From the NCBI GenBank assembly GCA_015501585.1, contig JADNRY010000648.1, forward strand, positions 1 through 32,885: a stretch of 32,885 bases of DNA, written 5' to 3'. Of the stretch, positions 1 through 10,252 are shown in pieces (position 1 is the stretch's first letter; the number at the start of each line of letters is the position of its first letter). The stretch is from Rhodocollybia butyracea (lineage: Eukaryota; Basidiomycota; Agaricomycetes; Agaricales; Omphalotaceae). Below the pieces are notes generated by a model. That model did not search any database and had not been told where the DNA came from. It saw only the letters and a program-made list of their open reading frames with translations. The translations under genes and the position numbers were made by a program.

Positions 1-1310
1 GCATCTGCTGTCCGCGGCGGAACTGGGTAACTCTTCGGAGAGTATCGATGATTTTCGCGTTGCAACATTCTCAAAGTACACGTTGATTAATGATTGATTA
101 CTTGTAATGGACCGATTCACTGATCAGCCCAATTCTGTCCTTTCACTAGAAACATCGTCGGATGACGTCATCAGTCCGCGTTATACCGATTTTTACTTTG
201 CCCAGCTGGTAGCCATTCTTAGTCTACTCCTCATACAAATTCACGCTCCTCAGCCCGACTCTAAATGTCCAGATTATCGATTAAGCCCTGATTATCTGTG
301 CCCTCCCGACTGAGTTCGCCGAACTTGTTGTCATATAACCAGACTATTGGGGATGGCTGCAGCTCGAGATCCACGAAGACATCTTCTTGCATAAAAACAT
401 TGTACTAGGCTCTTCTATGAGTCTACTGCACTCATACTCAAACTATGCTACGCGTCATCGTCATCCTTGGATTTTCGCGTCTGAGTCGGCGAAGGTGGGA
501 TCCTGAAAAGGCAATTGCGAGTAATAATCAGAATGTGTAATTTATGCCATGACATTGATATCCATTCAAAGTGATGGATTGACAGTCGCGAGTGAATATA
601 AGTAGCTCTATATAACTATATGTACTTATATTAATCAGGCATACAGGTGTATCAGGATCGAGCTCCAATGCATGCATATGGTTGCTGAAATACTTATCGC
701 AAGCATTCTTTAATGACTGCTCTCCGTCGGTGGAAACAGTCGGGTAACTCTCAGAGAGTGTCGCCGATATTTATTTTGCTTGCAGAGGGTAGGATAGTTT
801 GGCTGTATTCTTTTCCTACTACCTACCTATATGTCTCGTGTTACCAGGGTATTTTATTTCCTCTTCCGCCTAACTCATATCTCCCTCTACCTTTTTGTCT
901 TCACTTCCCATGGCTATTTCTCTGCTCGTTTCACACTTCTTAAATGTTAATCACTAGTCCATACTTTATCTACACTATGGGCCCCAGATTGACTGCGCGG
1001 ATCTTTTCGTCCTGAATTGGTATAGTCACCGAAGTCGGTGAACTTTGCGGGGCCTTTGTGGAGAAAGGCTTTTGTACCAGCCACAAACGAGAACAAAGCT
1101 ATGTATGGATTAAATATTGAGTGAGCCAGCCATGATCCAATCCCTCCAACGAGTACGTAACTAAGAAACCCTTTGCGGGCAAAATCGATCTTGCTGTGAT
1201 GTCGTGCACGTCGGTCGCTACAGCGATAAAGGACTATTCTGACCGACAGCGAAAAGCGCTTTTACTTACTTTGCTTTGGCTGTTGTACAAAGAGTCAAAG
1301 TCCTGCAAGA
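1..1310. other. gene-poor upstream stretch
   Basis: I see no convincing gene here. Open frames are short (under 80 codons), lack family motifs and do not join across plausible introns. A segment near 10-50 and another near 728-765 share a diverged core (GGTAACTC followed by GAGAGT), which hints at an old direct duplication or repeat remnant. Nothing else is recognised. Confidence 0.4.
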
Positions 1311-1313
1311 TGG

Positions 1314-1322
1314 TATATATAC
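1314..1322 (+). promoter_or_regulatory. TATA-like element upstream of the 1365 gene
   Basis: The run TATATATAC lies about 45 nt before the chosen ATG, followed by a pyrimidine-rich leader. Spacing and composition fit a fungal core promoter with a short 5' UTR. Supported by sequence and position only. Confidence 0.4.
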
Positions 1323-1364
1323 ACATCATAATCCTATAACTACTTTCACTGCTATTTTTCTATC

Positions 1365-2539
1365 ATGGCTGATATTGCACTCACCTCTCTTCTGTTTCTT
1401 TTTGACATTGTCCGAGGCGCATTCGCCCTGTGGCACCGACCTCTTTCATTTGTGCTTTTCCTCTGGCTCACCTCCCTCTTGAATACACCCCTGCTATGGG
1501 TGGCAAGCTTGGCTCTGAAGCCACTCTGTGGTATTCCTGGTGTCGATCGTTCTCACTTTTGCGATAACTGAAAAATACAGCATCCCACGTGAATTACCCT
1601 TGTCTGATCGAGGCACAGACGTTAACATTCGAAAAATTGCTCGACAACACGGTAGGAGGATCGGGATTGTCACTAGAAATCAAGAAAGCCGAACTGGCCG
1701 TCGTAGAGCTCGTAACTCTGGTTGAATATAGCCAACTCACAAACCAATATGTCCTCGGTATCTCAATGCTCTTCCTGCCGTGAATTAGCTATACTAACTG
1801 TGGTCGCAGTGGACTCTTTAACCTTGTTTGTTCAAGATGCTCGCTCATCGGGAAGAGGACTACAACTTCTCAGTTTGAAAGTATATGGCGCAGTCGATTT
1901 GTATGTTTCTTCCTTTGCTTAAAGATGTTTGCTACAGCTTACGAGTCATGATGCTGGCGTAGGATAATAGCTATCAACAAATGTACCATGAATATGCTTT
2001 CGTCTATATCCTCCCCATCCTCATCCATCTTCTCGTGGGCACTCACCCCTTTTTATTCTCGTCCATCGATCACTCACGAAGTCATACGCGAAGCATTTGT
2101 CGACTCAATGATAACGCTCGCCGGACTTGTCGAAAACCTTATTCTCCTTGCTGAGGTTGAGCTTATGAACATTGACAGGCTGGAGGAACACCTCTCCCTT
2201 CTCCACGTATTGACAGTCCAAGAAGACACAGCGATCTCATCAGCAAAAACTGAGCTGCTCAGAGATATCTGGACCTTGTTTGGTGGGAACAGGCGAATGC
2301 TGAAGGGGTATGATAAAAACCTAGAGCTACTTCATGGTATAGGGGGAGTATGGAGGCAAGCTTGGGCGCACGTCACCTCGGTGTTACGTCTTCTAAAGCA
2401 ACTTCGTGATGACATGGAAGTTATGCAGGAAACTTTGTCAAGGCCCAAACTTCCAGGTGTACCGATCTCGACTGAGGCACATATCAGGAGTATCGAGCTG
2501 GGCGTAGAGAGGTTGAAAGATTCCAGAGCTATCACTTGA
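1365..2539 (+). CDS. putative membrane-anchored helical protein, Agaricomycete family, 4 exons
   Basis: The spliced model has exons 1365-1530, 1581-1757, 1810-1900 and 1963-2539. Introns are 50, 52 and 62 nt, with donors GTATTC, GTATCT and GTATGT, all ending in AG. The exons sum to 1011 nt in one open frame (336 aa). Residues ~1-55 are strongly hydrophobic (two or three potential membrane segments). They lead into a conserved-looking block with VGGSGLSLEIKKAEL, then GRGLQLLS and GAVD, then long amphipathic helices with EELTLL-like spacing (NIDRLEEHLSLLH, LFGGNRRMLKGYD) and a C-terminal IRSIELGVERLKDSR. I recall this block order from a family of uncharacterised mushroom proteins with an N-terminal membrane anchor; its function is unknown to me. 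The in-frame ATG at 1988 is internal, because the family match begins upstream. The last intron acceptor (1962) is the least certain junction. The gene looks intact. Confidence 0.72.
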
Positions 2540-2597
2540 AAGAAAGATGAAGAGGATGTTAGTAGTAAGAAGATATTTGACCGCGAAGGAACGAAAA

Positions 2598-2625
2598 TTA
2601 TCTACGTCGGTTCCGTAGAAGATAA
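2598..2625 (+). other. inverted repeat in the likely 3' UTR
   Basis: TTATCTACG pairs with CGTAGAAGATAA (one bulged base) across a 7-nt loop, about 60 nt after the stop at 2539. It could be a 3' UTR hairpin. Its role is unknown and it may be chance. Confidence 0.3.
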
Positions 2626-2639
2626 CTTCTGACTGTTCC

Positions 2640-3690
2640 TGACAATTTTATATGTCTCAATTTTGCGTAGGTACTAGTTATCATTATAAGATTCACTATC
2701 ATACGGTAGCTCATATATTTTGCACATCACGGATCAGTTCCTCCCTGGTTCCTCCTGCCGCTCCAGTTCCCGCACATACCTCCAGCTGGTCTTGCCGTTA
2801 GTATGCAAGCGCGTCTCCTGGCCATTGCCCTTCCCTATTTAAGGGGTAACTCAAAAACCTGACGTATAAGACCAGCTCATTCGAGTCAACCGAGAAAAAC
2901 CCTCCAGTCATGTCTATTTTAGCAGCAAGTCTCAGAATAATTCTGCAACCCTTCTCGCAGCGACCGAGGAACCTATCCTAAAAGACTTTCACCTTTTGAA
3001 CTCGGCTTCAGACCGCCGAAGTCGACGGCAGACAGTGGTGAGAGTTCGACTGGGAAGGTGACACGCGTAGCCTGTGATGCATACTCAACTGGAGGTAATA
3101 TGCACCGCATGCCACCTGCAATGTCTAGTTGGGGCGCCCATGGCCAGGGACATAGTAGACGATACATGCAGCGCGCAGGGAGTGTCTAGCTAATATTCTT
3201 AGCTGTAATGGCCCTGCTACAGTACCAAGGTGGGTACTAGAAGTAGCCTATCGATGTCAATGATGACTAGGTCGAATGTTAAAAAGTCGAATGGACAGGA
3301 TAGACAGGCGGATTACGTCATCCGGCGGATGCAGCGCAAAAGAGTCACCACGTTAGTTGGTCTAATCCAAAGAGTTCGTTGTTCGTTGGTGTGTGCTTAA
3401 TGCGAGAGCAACGGGTTATAGCAAGAAAAGTGCTGTCCAGTGTTTGTGAGCGCGCAATAACACAGTTCCCCAAATTTGGGCAATCCTCGTGGTCTTGGAG
3501 CTTTTCACTGTGCTACTTAGCGAGACAAAGAGCCTTTCATCCACAGAATTGTATCTTGGACGGTACAGAACTAAAGGACTTTCTTCCTTTCTTGCCCTTT
3601 GGTATGAATCATTCAGACGATCTCTCGGTCCTATTTAATCCTGATCTGCGAAACAAAGTGTGTTTGCAGTCCAAAGAGCCTCCTTGTTGA
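2640..3690. other. intergenic, nothing recognised
   Basis: No reading frame here carries a family motif. The 103-codon frame at 3379-3690 is the longest, but it has no recognisable domain or splice context and is probably chance. Confidence 0.4.
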
Positions 3691-3698
3691 TATACCGC

Positions 3699-3707
3699 AT
3701 ATATAAC
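3699..3707 (+). promoter_or_regulatory. TATA-like element upstream of the 3735 gene
   Basis: CATATATAA lies roughly 30 nt before the ATG at 3735. Position and composition suit a core promoter with a very short leader. No other support. Confidence 0.3.
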
Positions 3708-3734
3708 CCAGTTGGAAGCGGGAACAGATTAATC

Positions 3735-4240
3735 ATGCCTACTTTTACATACAATGTCCCACTTAATCCTGGAGGAACTACCATTATAGTGTTTCCTTCT
3801 CTCGTGTCTGAACGAGTATTCAAGTAAGTGTTTCTAGTGGATTCATTTTCATCGCTGATCTGCCACCCTTAGAGACATCGACAAGCAGCCGTTGAGCTCC
3901 TCACCTCAGGGCTTCGCACCAAAACCCGAGTTTCCACTTCCGACTTTGTCAACAGTCAAATCGACTGTTAAATCCGTAGAATTTGATTCGTACGGCTCTG
4001 GACTCTCTGACGTACTCGCGATTCAGCCTGATGACACTATACCCGTCTTTGACAAGGAGAAAGGCAAGGCTTCTCAGCCGTCTGTGGTGGTCAGGTATGT
4101 CAAAATATTTTATTTATTTCATAGGAGACCTCTCATAGTTTTCCAGATCCGAAAAGTCGGGGGAGAAACACACTCTCCACTCTGAAACAAGCATCAAAAC
4201 AGAAGTTGAAAAGAAGGTTAGCATACTTACTCCAAGTTGA
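3735..4240 (+). CDS. small three-exon protein, unknown function
   Basis: ATG at 3735. Exons are 3735-3823, 3873-4094 and 4147-4240, with introns of 49 nt (GTAAGT...TTAG) and 52 nt (GTATGT...CCAG). They sum to 405 nt in one frame, giving 134 aa. Both introns have near-consensus ends, and the frame stays open only when they are removed, which is the main evidence that this is a gene. The protein starts MPTFTYNVPLNPGGTT, has a short beta-like N-terminus, and then a Ser/Pro/Lys-rich, probably disordered tail (LSTVKSTVKSVEF, then acidic and basic patches). I see no signal peptide, membrane segment or known domain. A further intron at the GTTAGC near 4216 could extend the C-terminus, so the stop at 4240 is provisional. 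Confidence 0.5.
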
Positions 4241-5455
4241 AGGTACTCTACACACTCTAGCTGTTGAGGACACTGGGTGCAATGCATTGTTATGAGAAAA
4301 GAAAATAGAAAAAGACAGACTATCAATGTATGCTGGCTGTAAATTTATACTAATTAATAGCAATACAAAACTCAATTGGGACTAGGCAAATGGGGGCGTA
4401 AGTTTCACACTAATGGCGCAGGTTTGATACCAATGCTGCGCAGGTTTGAAACTAGTATACCAGAGCATGGCTGCCGTAAAATTGAAATACAAAAAGTAGT
4501 GATATAACAGACCATGATTGGCATTATGATTGAGTAAACACAAACTGACGTCGATTGTGTGATTCTTGCGATATACAACAGACTTGCTGAGAAAAAAGCT
4601 ACGCAAGAAGGAGACCCTTAGCCTAAAGTTTTGCTTTTCCAAATAATCATGCCGCCAAGCATTTTATCATGATAATCATAGTCTTTGATTTGATTTTTTC
4701 ATCAGTCATGCCACCAGAGTACTAGTTTTAGCAACAGCAAGCACCATTTAATATTGTCCAATAAGGACCCCCATACCTCTAGTCTATTCTGATAAAGTGT
4801 TTAAAGGGAGAAAAGTACTGGTAATTGTATAGAAAAGAAATTGTATGCACCTACTAACAAACACTTTTTGCAACATCTATGAGGGAGGAGCACTGGAAGG
4901 CAGTGTAACAGAGTGCACTAAAGAAGGATGGAGCTTTTCAAATAATGGAGCACAAAAGCAAGAAATATGTACCAAGTCTTGCAGTAGACTCTATTTTTAT
5001 TTTCATCGGTGAATGGTTTGAAGCAAGATACAAAACCCAGCGCTTGTTAGTTGTAAGCACGTGATCTATTAACGAGCCCTATCGATGAAAGCCACAACTA
5101 TGAATTATTTTCTTTTTCATGTTGAATCATTGTTCTTATGCTTGTCACGCCGCAAACGCACTGCAACATATGTTTTTTAAAACTCCTGATACCTTCGAAT
5201 TTGGGTCTACTATAAATATCGCACTGCGAGTGCTGATCACAGCTCAAGTCATAGCTATGCATCCCAGGCAAGTATTTAGCGTGATATGGGGCCCTGGCAG
5301 TTCCTAAATGGGACCACATTGGTTATACTACCGCTACCACTACCAATACCATCAGCAAAATGTACAAAGAAAAATAGAACTATAACAGACCCAGTCATCA
5401 TCCCACACGAATTCTAATAGCACTACTCGCAAACCTTCACGTCTATCCAAATTCT
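4241..5455. other. AT-rich intergenic stretch, nothing recognised
   Basis: Frames of 60-90 codons exist on both strands but lack motifs, codon bias or splice logic. No tandem array or clear terminal repeats were seen. Confidence 0.4.
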
Positions 5456-6906
5456 CTAACAGCTCATAAACTTCGCGATCAACTGTGCCGAGCTGAGAAT
5501 AACATACTGTATGCAGCCTTGTCCCCTTGACATTGCTGCAGACTGCTCTGAACCCAGTGGAAACCAGCGTGATTGAACCATTGAAACGAGTTCAGAGTGG
5601 CTGCAACAGCTATCAGAAGACAGGTAGAGACTGTGTAGTTTCGGAACAAGGGAGATATCATCCCAAACAGTGAGCGCTGACATCAGCTTTAAAGTGACTG
5701 GACTTTGTCTCTGATGATTGCGGTAAATTGTGGCGGCGTCCTCAATTTCGAGGGAAGTTAGAGATGGCATGAGATGGAGGGTTTGTAGAAGGTTATCATC
5801 AGTTAGAGATATCCTTTTGATCACAAATGCAGTGATAATGCATTCTGATCTCAACACAAAGGATTCAAATGCCTCGGTTGACCACTCCTTGCCACCATCA
5901 ACCACGAGCTCGGCCAGAGAAGGAAAATTGAAGGAGAGAAATAAAGCCTCTAGTGAGACTATATCTCTTGTAGCAAGTGAAGTGATGTTGGGGTATTTGC
6001 CTGGCTTTCTCAAGTCTGATAGAGTCTTCTATGAAACTGATCTCGAGAAAAGTCAGAGAAACGCAGCAATCCAGAACTTTCTTTCAATGTTTCTAGGGCT
6101 CTAAGTGTCTGTCAACACAAAATTTTGTAATCTTTTGGCAGATGATGGTGGGGATTGGCAGTAGAGATGTTGGTTCAACAAAACCCCGAACTGTACAAAG
6201 TTTCGGGGAAGTTTCAAACCGACAAAGATCAGCGGCACTGGCACCTTTTCCACCACTGATATCCAGCTCAACAAGAAGGGGAAATTCAAGGCCAGAGAGT
6301 ATATTATAACCAGAGATTGAATTATCTCCAATGTATCTGAACATCTTCCAATGATGACTTTTGTTTGTGAGCATAGTTAGGCCAGGAAAGGTAAGAGGGC
6401 CATGCCAGTGAAGGGGCTGTGTACCCTTTGCAAGCAATGTTATGTTTAGCGGAACCTGATGAGATTTCTCCAGAAACCTGACGATCCTATCTGAAAAGCT
6501 AGCCACTGAATGTTCAGGTGCTCCCCAGTTTTCCAGCCTAGAAATGGTTGTCTCTACTGTTAAGTTGGACCAGAGTTTCAGTAATCCTTTTATGATTTTG
6601 TACCAACGATGACAAACAGAACCTATTGTGATGGCAGGGAGAGAGGTGTAGCAGTGGCTCTTCAGATAACTTTCTGCGCATGTGTACCATAATTATCGCT
6701 AATATCTCGTCCGGCACCATCCAAAATGGAGATGGCAAAAATTTGATTTTTTCTCTCTGCTTTCGCGGTATCTCCATTTCATGGCCAAGGTTATGTCAGT
6801 CAGAAAACAGAACCTCGATTTGAGCATCAAGTTTCTCCATCTGAGCCTCGACGATTTTGATGTCTTCATCCATCACATTCAATACCAGTTGAATTACTTT
6901 TTGCGC
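5456..6906 (-). pseudogene. decayed F-box/leucine-rich repeat protein
   Basis: Read on the minus strand, the pieces follow the order of the large Agaricomycete F-box/LRR family. First comes a coiled coil (~6906-6800: VIQLVLNVMDEDIKIVEAQ), then an F-box start (MVPDEILAIIMVHM, ~6720-6680), and in another frame its second half (CHRWYKIIKGLLKLWSNL, ~6630-6560). Then come LRR-like segments (6506-6093), and further LRRs (6013-5456) with LMPSLTSLEIED and FNFPSLAELVV. The family normally supplies the substrate-binding subunit of SCF ubiquitin ligases. Damage seen: an in-frame TGA between the coiled coil and the F-box (~6795), a frameshift inside the F-box (~6650), and a stop plus frame change near 6095. 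A cryptic intron could explain one break but hardly all three. Some exon borders (such as TTTCATAG near 6027) may be real old splice sites. Confidence 0.68.
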
Positions 6907-7182
6907 CTCTGAAACGACAGAGGGGCCCGAGAAAGATCAAAGCTGTTTGTTTATGTCTTTATCGTCAAGCTTTAAACAAGCTCTGTGAGCTAAGTGCTGT
7001 CATGGGTTGAAACAAATGAGTGCTCAAGGTGAGAAATAGCATTCTCTTTAACATTATATTACAACTCCAGTACACTTGCCTGTTGTCCTTGAAAAAATGC
7101 AACCTTGACCGCAAAGCCCTTGAGAATCCCTTGAGAATCCCAAAAAAGATCTATGTTGAAAGTAATTTGAAAAAAAAGGAAT

Positions 7183-7271
7183 GGTCCAACCAGGACTCAA
7201 ACCTGGCCCTCAAGGGACAGCCTTCCGCCATCCACTACCGCCATGCGCACTAACCACTACACCATTGGACT
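7183..7271 (-). tRNA. tRNA-like sequence, possibly a pseudogene or tRNA-derived element
   Basis: On the minus strand the 89-nt sequence has an acceptor stem AGTCCAA/TTGGACC (6 of 7 pairs), an A-box-like TGGTGTAGTGG and a T arm CCAGG-TTTGAGT-CCTGG (B box with one C-to-T change). The middle, about 17 nt longer than a plain tRNA, does not fold into a clear anticodon arm even allowing an intron, so I assign no amino acid. It shares head and tail with the sequence at 23294-23384. Confidence 0.4.
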
Positions 7272-7341
7272 GATGTAATTATTTCTTTTGCAGAGATATT
7301 TGACTGCTCCGAAGCCAACAAAAAAATTGATACCAACATGA

Positions 7342-8955
7342 TTACTTTTTAGCATACTGATTACAAAGGTCATCCCATATAGAGAACATCTGAAGCCCAT
7401 TTCCCCACCTGGCTTTTCGATCCTCCTCTCTCTTCATCTTCATCTCAGGTGTCACAGTTGCCATGAAGTCTTTATTGGACTGGAAGCCATTGTAAACCCA
7501 ACGAAAAAGACCTGAAGACAAATACTGAATAATTGAGTAATGTTCTTCTCCAGGTTGAATGGGCACATTCGAGTGGGTCAGCAGTGCGGAGGGAATGAGA
7601 ATCATAGATCCAAGAGGAAAGCATATGACAAGACCAAGGCCCCAGAGAATCATATGGCCGCCACGATCTGGATCAAAGTTACCTAGAGCAGTGATAGCAC
7701 ACCATCCGAAAGCAAGGTTGTGGCAGTCAGTATGAGGCCAGGTGACTGTACATGGGCTGAGGTTAAAGGAATCGCCTGCAAAAAACACTGTTGAACCATC
7801 AAGTAAGTCTAGGATTGGAAGCAAAAAGGTTGTTGAGGTTTTTGTTGTACAATCCAAACATACTTGCCGCAAAGCATTGGAAGATGGCTATAGAAGAAAA
7901 TAATTAGACATTAAATATCAATAAAAGGAGGGAGTAGCTTACAGTTTGCAAACCCAACAAGACAACGGAAGCCAGAAGATGCAATAAGGCTGACAAGGAT
8001 GGCACAATTGGCTACACCATAGAAGGCCATTGTACCATGTCTCTGCAGTTTAAAAATTAGCTGGGGATGGGATGGAGAATCAGCGCCTATACCTTACTAC
8101 CCCCGCCAAACAATGTACCTACAGCAACCGAAGGAAACTTCCCTCTTTTATGAGCTTCCTGTTTCTTACTGAACATCATACTGCTGCGAGGATCTTTGAT
8201 TAGGGCCATAAGTTCGGTCATAACTGCATCCCAAGTGTCATCCCATCAGGAAAAGCTGTTTTTGCCAAGGTGACCCCAGAGTGGCCTAGAGCAAACTAGG
8301 TGACCTATGAATCCTATGGCATCCTAGGAATTTGGGCTTGTCCCTTGCCAGTCAAGGCTCTTGAGTATTCCCTAGGGTATCCTAGGCAAACCCAGGGCAA
8401 GCCTAGGTTTGCCCAGGTTTGCCCAGGTGCTCCCCAGGTGTTCCCCAGGAGCACCTGGGCAAACCTGGGCAAACCTAGGCTTGCCTAGGGAATCCTCAAG
8501 AGCCTTGACTGGCAAGGGACGGGCCCAAATTCCTAGGATGCCATAGGATTCATAGGTGACCTAGTTTGCTTTAGGCCACTCTGGGGTCACCTAGGCAAAA
8601 ACGGCTTTTCCTGATGCCCTAGGTTTGCTGGCAAGAACTGCGATGATACGGCCTGCTTTATCTACAACAACATAACAATCCCTAGAGCAGTCTGAGCTGC
8701 GTAAGTAAATAAAACAAATTTGAAGGCATGGACCCACTCACTTTCCATTCCATGGAACAAGCTCCAGCTTATATTCCTCACCAGTAAGCGCAGCAACGTC
8801 TGGAAGTATTTTCTCAAAGATTTGCCTGAGACCCAACCATGCACCCTTGTTGACAGGAAGGTCTTCAGTGGAAAAAGAATCGCCGGCACTGAGGGTTTGC
8901 GCCTCTGCAGCACGACGGCGTGCAACCCCTTTCAGAGCCTTCTCACCACAGTCCG
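7342..8955 (-). pseudogene. TET/JBP-like 2-oxoglutarate/Fe(II) dioxygenase pseudogene, split by a MITE
   Basis: Minus-strand exon pieces join into one domain. 8955-8751 holds a helical N-terminal part ending VPWNGK. After an intron (~8750-8706), 8705-8617 holds VVVDKAGRIIAVLASK. After the MITE, 8243-8096 holds DTWDAVMTELMALIKDP and FPSVAVGTLFGGG. Another exon follows an intron near 8095-8046, and the rest runs to 7342. The catalytic part shows HTD (the HxD iron motif), LGNFDPDRGGHMIL, and SALLTHSNVPI (second iron histidine), matching the TET/JBP-type family of basidiomycetes, which oxidise 5-methylpyrimidines in DNA. The expected arginine in the E-x-R-x-S-x-x-Q-Y motif is a histidine here (EEHYSIIQY), so 2-oxoglutarate binding would suffer. 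Damage: TGA at 7799-7801, a one-base shift at the six-A run 7780-7785, and the MITE at 8244-8616. The 5' end is missing beyond ~8955. Confidence 0.7.
8244..8616. mobile_element. 373-bp near-perfect hairpin MITE
   Basis: The left half and the reverse complement of the right half match almost throughout: CATCAGGAAAAGC at the left end, GCTTTTCCTGATG at the right. The centre is a run of CCCAGG/CCTAGG motifs around 8400-8480. Flanks give a short duplication, CC, or CCC if the first base is excluded. Removing the element and one duplication restores the reading frame of the dioxygenase pseudogene, which proves it is an insertion. It has no coding capacity; the 62-codon frame inside is palindrome-derived. 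A second copy starts at 32628 and a fragment lies at 16027-16155. The superfamily is not settled by the ends alone. Confidence 0.85.
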
Positions 8956-9306
8956 GGGTGTTTTTCCATTTCTGGAAAATGACTGGGAAACATCTGTGGA
9001 AATTTTACCTTTTGCGGTAAGTTTCACGGTCGGAAAAATACATCTATCCCAGCCGTAAAAACTTTCCGGAAATTATAACTTTCACACCAGATTTCCTGTT
9101 TCAGATTATCTCGGCAATTGAATACCTTTCACAGCCGGCATAAATTTCCTTTCACGGTAGAAATACAGCCTGGGAAATCATCCCGAAATTGTCCCCTTTC
9201 ACAAAATGTTTCCTTTATGAGTAATATATACTATCACGGCCATGAAAAATATTGATATAATTGCCCTTTCACGCTTGAAATTAATCAATTTTCCCGGCCG
9301 TAAAAG
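8956..9306. repeat. degenerate TTTCAC-rich repeat block
   Basis: A motif like TTTCACGGCCGNAAAA recurs irregularly: near 9023, 9079, 9128, 9151, 9197, 9233 (ATCACGGCC), 9269 and 9297 (CCGGCCGTAAAA). Spacing ranges from about 23 to 50 nt. Runs of GGAAA/TTTCC lie between them. There is no open frame. It abuts the truncated 5' end of the dioxygenase pseudogene, so it may be an inserted decayed element. Confidence 0.4.
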
Positions 9307-9310
9307 AAAT

Positions 9311-9365
9311 CGGGCGATGATCGGGCGATGAGTGGGTGATGAGTGGGTGATGAATGGGCAACAAT
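9311..9365. repeat. 11-bp tandem repeat, about 4.5 copies
   Basis: Units CGGGCGATGAT, CGGGCGATGAG, TGGGTGATGAG and TGGGTGATGAA, then a partial TGGGCAACAAT. This is a short minisatellite with no coding meaning that I can support. Confidence 0.7.
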
Positions 9366-9987
9366 TGTCCGCTCAATGGGTTCTCAATGGAAGCGGAGGA
9401 TGCTCGGGTTCACAGTGGGACGTTGGGTGGACACCCGAGCCACTCACTAAGCCATTATCCCATAGATTTTTCGGTTGCTTTATTGTCTGTACAGGCTCAA
9501 ACTATTCACTACCTTGACGACCACCTTAGGTCCTTCTACGGCGGTGCGCAAACTCACTTACAACAGCCTACAACTTCCCAGTATTCTCCCATCAGCCTCC
9601 TTATGACCTCCTTACATTGATGTTATGCTGTACCTATCCTACGTTGTTTGGAATGGTTTCCTCACCCTCGGCTTGTGGATGGTAAAAAAAGGACGGTCTG
9701 GTCAGAATTTCCAGGGTACAGTTATATGAAGTCCGGCCAAGAGTAGCTGTGGCTCAGCCTGACCAACTCGACCAAACGAGCCAACCAAGCTAAAGCCTCA
9801 TTCGCACCGCCCCCTCCACTCTGGACATAATCAACCTGAAGTTTGATTCTACGCGTTGGTGCAACACATCCCAGCAGATGGTCCATCAAGGTTATACACC
9901 ACATTTCTCTTTCCTTGGAGATGCACACAGCTTCAGGTTTTGTTGCTTGAGGTGACCAAGAGGATGATGCTGATGTTGTATTCTAGG
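9366..9987. other. intergenic, nothing firmly recognised
   Basis: A minus-strand frame at 9722-9928 (68 codons, with SGGGGANEALAWLARLVELV) runs open up to the LTR at 9987 and could be a gene fragment truncated by the LTR element. I do not recognise it. The rest shows nothing. Confidence 0.3.
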
Positions 9988-10240
9988 TATAACGCGCCCT
10001 ATGGGCAAAGTCCTTAAGAACACCGGTGAACACGACAAATAGGATACTATTGTGTGTACAACGGTGTAAAAGACTAACTAGACTCTTAAGTAATTGTACA
10101 ATACTTATAGTAACGGATTTATTATATAATTAATATTAAATAGAATGATAAGATGGACCATTTGGCCTATCGGCGGTGTCTAGGATGACCGTATCGCTGG
10201 ATACAGTCAGTGGTGATTATGGAGAGGCGGAGGCGCTACA
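9988..10240 (-). mobile_element. 253-bp LTR, 3' LTR of the gag element
   Basis: This segment is nearly identical in length and sequence to 15607-15859. Read on the minus strand it starts TGTAGCGCC and ends GCGCGTTATA, so the termini are short inverted repeats TGTARCG/CGTTATA. It contains a TATA-like TTATATAATAAAT. A polypurine tract abuts its start on the gag side, which marks it as a 3' LTR in the same orientation as gag. The base pairs just outside (CTAGG at 9983-9987) find no partner duplication near the gag 5' side, so the element is incomplete or rearranged. Confidence 0.75.
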
Positions 10241-10252
10241 CCCTCCCCACCA
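10241..10252 (-). other. polypurine tract
   Basis: On the minus strand GGTGGGGAGGG directly precedes the LTR start TGTAGCG. This is the expected primer site for plus-strand DNA synthesis in LTR retrotransposons and fixes the element's orientation. Confidence 0.6.

Noticed and set aside
1988..2539. 183-codon frame as a complete gene starting at 1988
   Set aside because: The protein family continues upstream through three introns to an ATG at 1365.
3379..3690. 103-codon frame as a gene
   Set aside because: No motif, no splice context, and a TATA-like element and the real gene start just downstream.
8300..8488. 62-codon frame in the hairpin MITE
   Set aside because: Palindrome-derived composition; no protein family.
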